Assembly (NCBI GenBank): GCA_948946035.1
Contig: CARBKU010000087.1
Location: 1 to 5,868 of the forward strand
Direction of reading: 5' to 3'
Length of the DNA stretch: 5,868 nucleotides
DNA from: an uncultured Clostridia bacterium
Lineage (GTDB): Bacteria > Bacillota > Clostridia > TANB77 > CAG-508
Positions 4,862 to 5,868 of this stretch are shown piece by piece; the first letter of the stretch is position 1, and each line of letters starts with the position of its first letter. The notes beneath the pieces are model-generated. The model was not told where the DNA came from, made no database searches, and saw nothing but the letters and a program-made list of their open reading frames with translations. Both the position numbers and the translations under genes were made by a program.

Positions 4862-5704
4862 ATGCAAATTAGAGAAATAATAAAAAAGGGAACAATAGCA
4901 CTAAAGACAAATAGCATAGAAAATCCTAATTTAAAAGCACGATTATTAATGCAACACATCATAAAAAAAACAAGAAAATATATAATAGTACATGATGAAG
5001 AAGAATTAACCAAAAAGCAGGAAGAAGAATACAGAAAAAGCATTGAAAAAATAATAAATGGTACACCATTACAATATATTACACATACACAAGAATTTAT
5101 GAAAATGCCATTCTATGTAAATGAAGATGTATTAATACCAAGACCTGATACAGAGATACTAGTAGAAGAAGTAATAAATATATCCCAAAATATTAATAAT
5201 ATAAAAATATTAGATATGTGTACAGGAAGTGGAGCAATAGCAATATCACTTGCAAAATATATAAAAAATTGTGAAATTACGGCAGTAGATATAAGCGAAA
5301 AAGCTTTAAAAGTTGCAAAGTTAAATTCAAAAAATAATAATGTAGAAAACAATATAACATTTGTTAAATCAAACTTATTTGAAAGTTTAGCAAAAGAAAA
5401 ATATGATATAATAGTATCAAATCCACCATATATAAAACAAGAAGTAATTAGCAAATTAAGCAAAGAAGTTCAAAAAGAGCCCAGAATTGCATTAGATGGG
5501 GGATTAGATGGACTAGAATTTTATAGAAAAATTGTAAATAATGCGTATAAGTATCTAAAAAATAATGGTTATTTATGTTTAGAAATTGGATATGATCAGA
5601 AAAATCAAGTAATAGAAATACTAAAATCAGAAAAAAAATATTCAGAAATTTATTGTAAAAAAGATTTAGCAGAAAATGATAGAGTAATAGTTGCTCAAAA
5701 TTAG
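4862..5704 (+). CDS. prmC: Peptide chain release factor N5-glutamine methyltransferase PrmC (HemK)
   Basis: PrmC transfers a methyl group from S-adenosylmethionine to the glutamine of the GGQ motif of release factors RF1 and RF2, which improves translation termination. The product is 280 aa, normal for the family. An N-terminal helical substrate-binding domain (about 1-70) is followed by the hinge region with GTPLQYI (67-73) and 'NEDVLIPRPDTEILVEE' (PRPDTE at 93-98). Next is the Rossmann-type methyltransferase domain with SAM-binding motif LDMCTGSGAIAIS (117-129), acidic residue D143 in TAVDIS, and the catalytic NPPY at 187-190 that binds the target glutamine. A late conserved 'EPRIALDGGLDGLEFYRKI' stretch and a C-terminal 'ENDRVIVAQ' strand complete the fold. 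No lesion is seen. It lies downstream of the palindromic element and 17 bases before whiA, so the two are probably cotranscribed. In many Firmicutes prmC sits next to prfA; the partner gene is not in this window. Confidence 0.96.
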   Translation: MQIREIIKKGTIALKTNSIENPNLKARLLMQHIIKKTRKYIIVHDEEELTKKQEEEYRKSIEKIINGTPLQYITHTQEFMKMPFYVNEDVLIPRPDTEILVEEVINISQNINNIKILDMCTGSGAIAISLAKYIKNCEITAVDISEKALKVAKLNSKNNNVENNITFVKSNLFESLAKEKYDIIVSNPPYIKQEVISKLSKEVQKEPRIALDGGLDGLEFYRKIVNNAYKYLKNNGYLCLEIGYDQKNQVIEILKSEKKYSEIYCKKDLAENDRVIVAQN

Positions 5705-5721
5705 CTAAAAAAGGAGGAAAT

Positions 5722-5868
5722 ATGTCTTTTTCATCAGACATAAAACAAGAATTAAATAATACTAAAACATTAGCAAATAAAGAATTAGTAAAATATGAAT
5801 TAATGGGATATCTTATTTCAGGAAATATAAATATAAGAAAAAATGAAATAGATTATGCAACAGAGAAT
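5722..5868 (+). CDS. whiA: DNA-binding protein WhiA, N-terminal part (runs off the window)
   Basis: The first 49 codons are present and the gene continues past the right edge. The start is ATG 5722 with AAGGAGG at 5711-5717, four bases upstream. The N-terminus MSFSSDIKQEL followed by 'ELVKYELMGYLISGNINIR' matches the conserved beginning of WhiA (MSF-S-x-V/I-K-x-E-L, then a helix leading to 'E-L-x-G/A-x-L/I-x-x-x-G'). WhiA has an N-terminal degenerate LAGLIDADG-like domain and a C-terminal helix-turn-helix; it influences sporulation in actinobacteria and cell division or chromosome segregation in Firmicutes. The DNA-binding domain lies outside the window. In many Firmicutes whiA follows rapZ and yvcK/glmR; here it follows prmC directly. 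Identification rests on the short N-terminal signature only. Confidence 0.85.
   Translation, partial: MSFSSDIKQELNNTKTLANKELVKYELMGYLISGNINIRKNEIDYATEN

Overview
The window is very AT-rich, with strongly A-biased codons (AGA for Arg, mostly ATA for Ile, AAA for Lys) and good GGAGG-type ribosome binding sites. The gene set (FtsH, PrmC, WhiA, and a surface protein with the 'GITLISLVITIIVLLIL' pilin-like leader common in gut Clostridia) points to a low-GC Firmicute, probably an uncultured intestinal Clostridia lineage. That placement is inferred from gene content and composition only. All genes lie on the + strand.

Layout: (1) 1-302 is the 3' end of an unidentified gene whose product ends in a Lys/Glu-rich tail made of 15-residue (45-bp) tandem repeats. 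(2) 330-2129 is a complete ftsH, a membrane-anchored AAA+ zinc protease, with some unusual residues in otherwise conserved motifs. (3) 2206-2982 encodes a two-part soluble protein whose C-terminal third resembles the DUF2185/Imm33-like family. (4) 3018-4471 is a decayed gene for a large surface protein. It has a pilin-like N-terminus, a fibronectin-III-like domain, a secreted module, a bacterial Ig-like domain and a degenerate sortase anchor (LHKTG). It is broken by at least three in-frame stops and about five frameshifts. (5) 4472-4861 is non-coding. It holds a strong intrinsic terminator and then a 207-bp nested palindrome with ~40-bp near-perfect terminal inverted repeats and a second internal hairpin; this is the most unusual structure in the window. 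(6) 4862-5704 is prmC, the release-factor glutamine methyltransferase. (7) 5722 to the window end is the start of whiA.

How the parts fit: FtsH (membrane protein quality control), PrmC (translation termination) and WhiA (cell division/growth regulation) are conserved chromosomal housekeeping genes. Between ftsH and prmC lies an accessory island of about 2.7 kb: the Imm33-like gene, the surface-protein pseudogene and the palindromic element. Synonymous-codon preference shifts inside the 3' end of ftsH and shifts back at the pseudogene, which suggests the island was built in more than one step. I see no intact new multi-gene system here. The best candidates for new biology are the palindromic element and the decayed pilin-leader/sortase-anchor surface protein.
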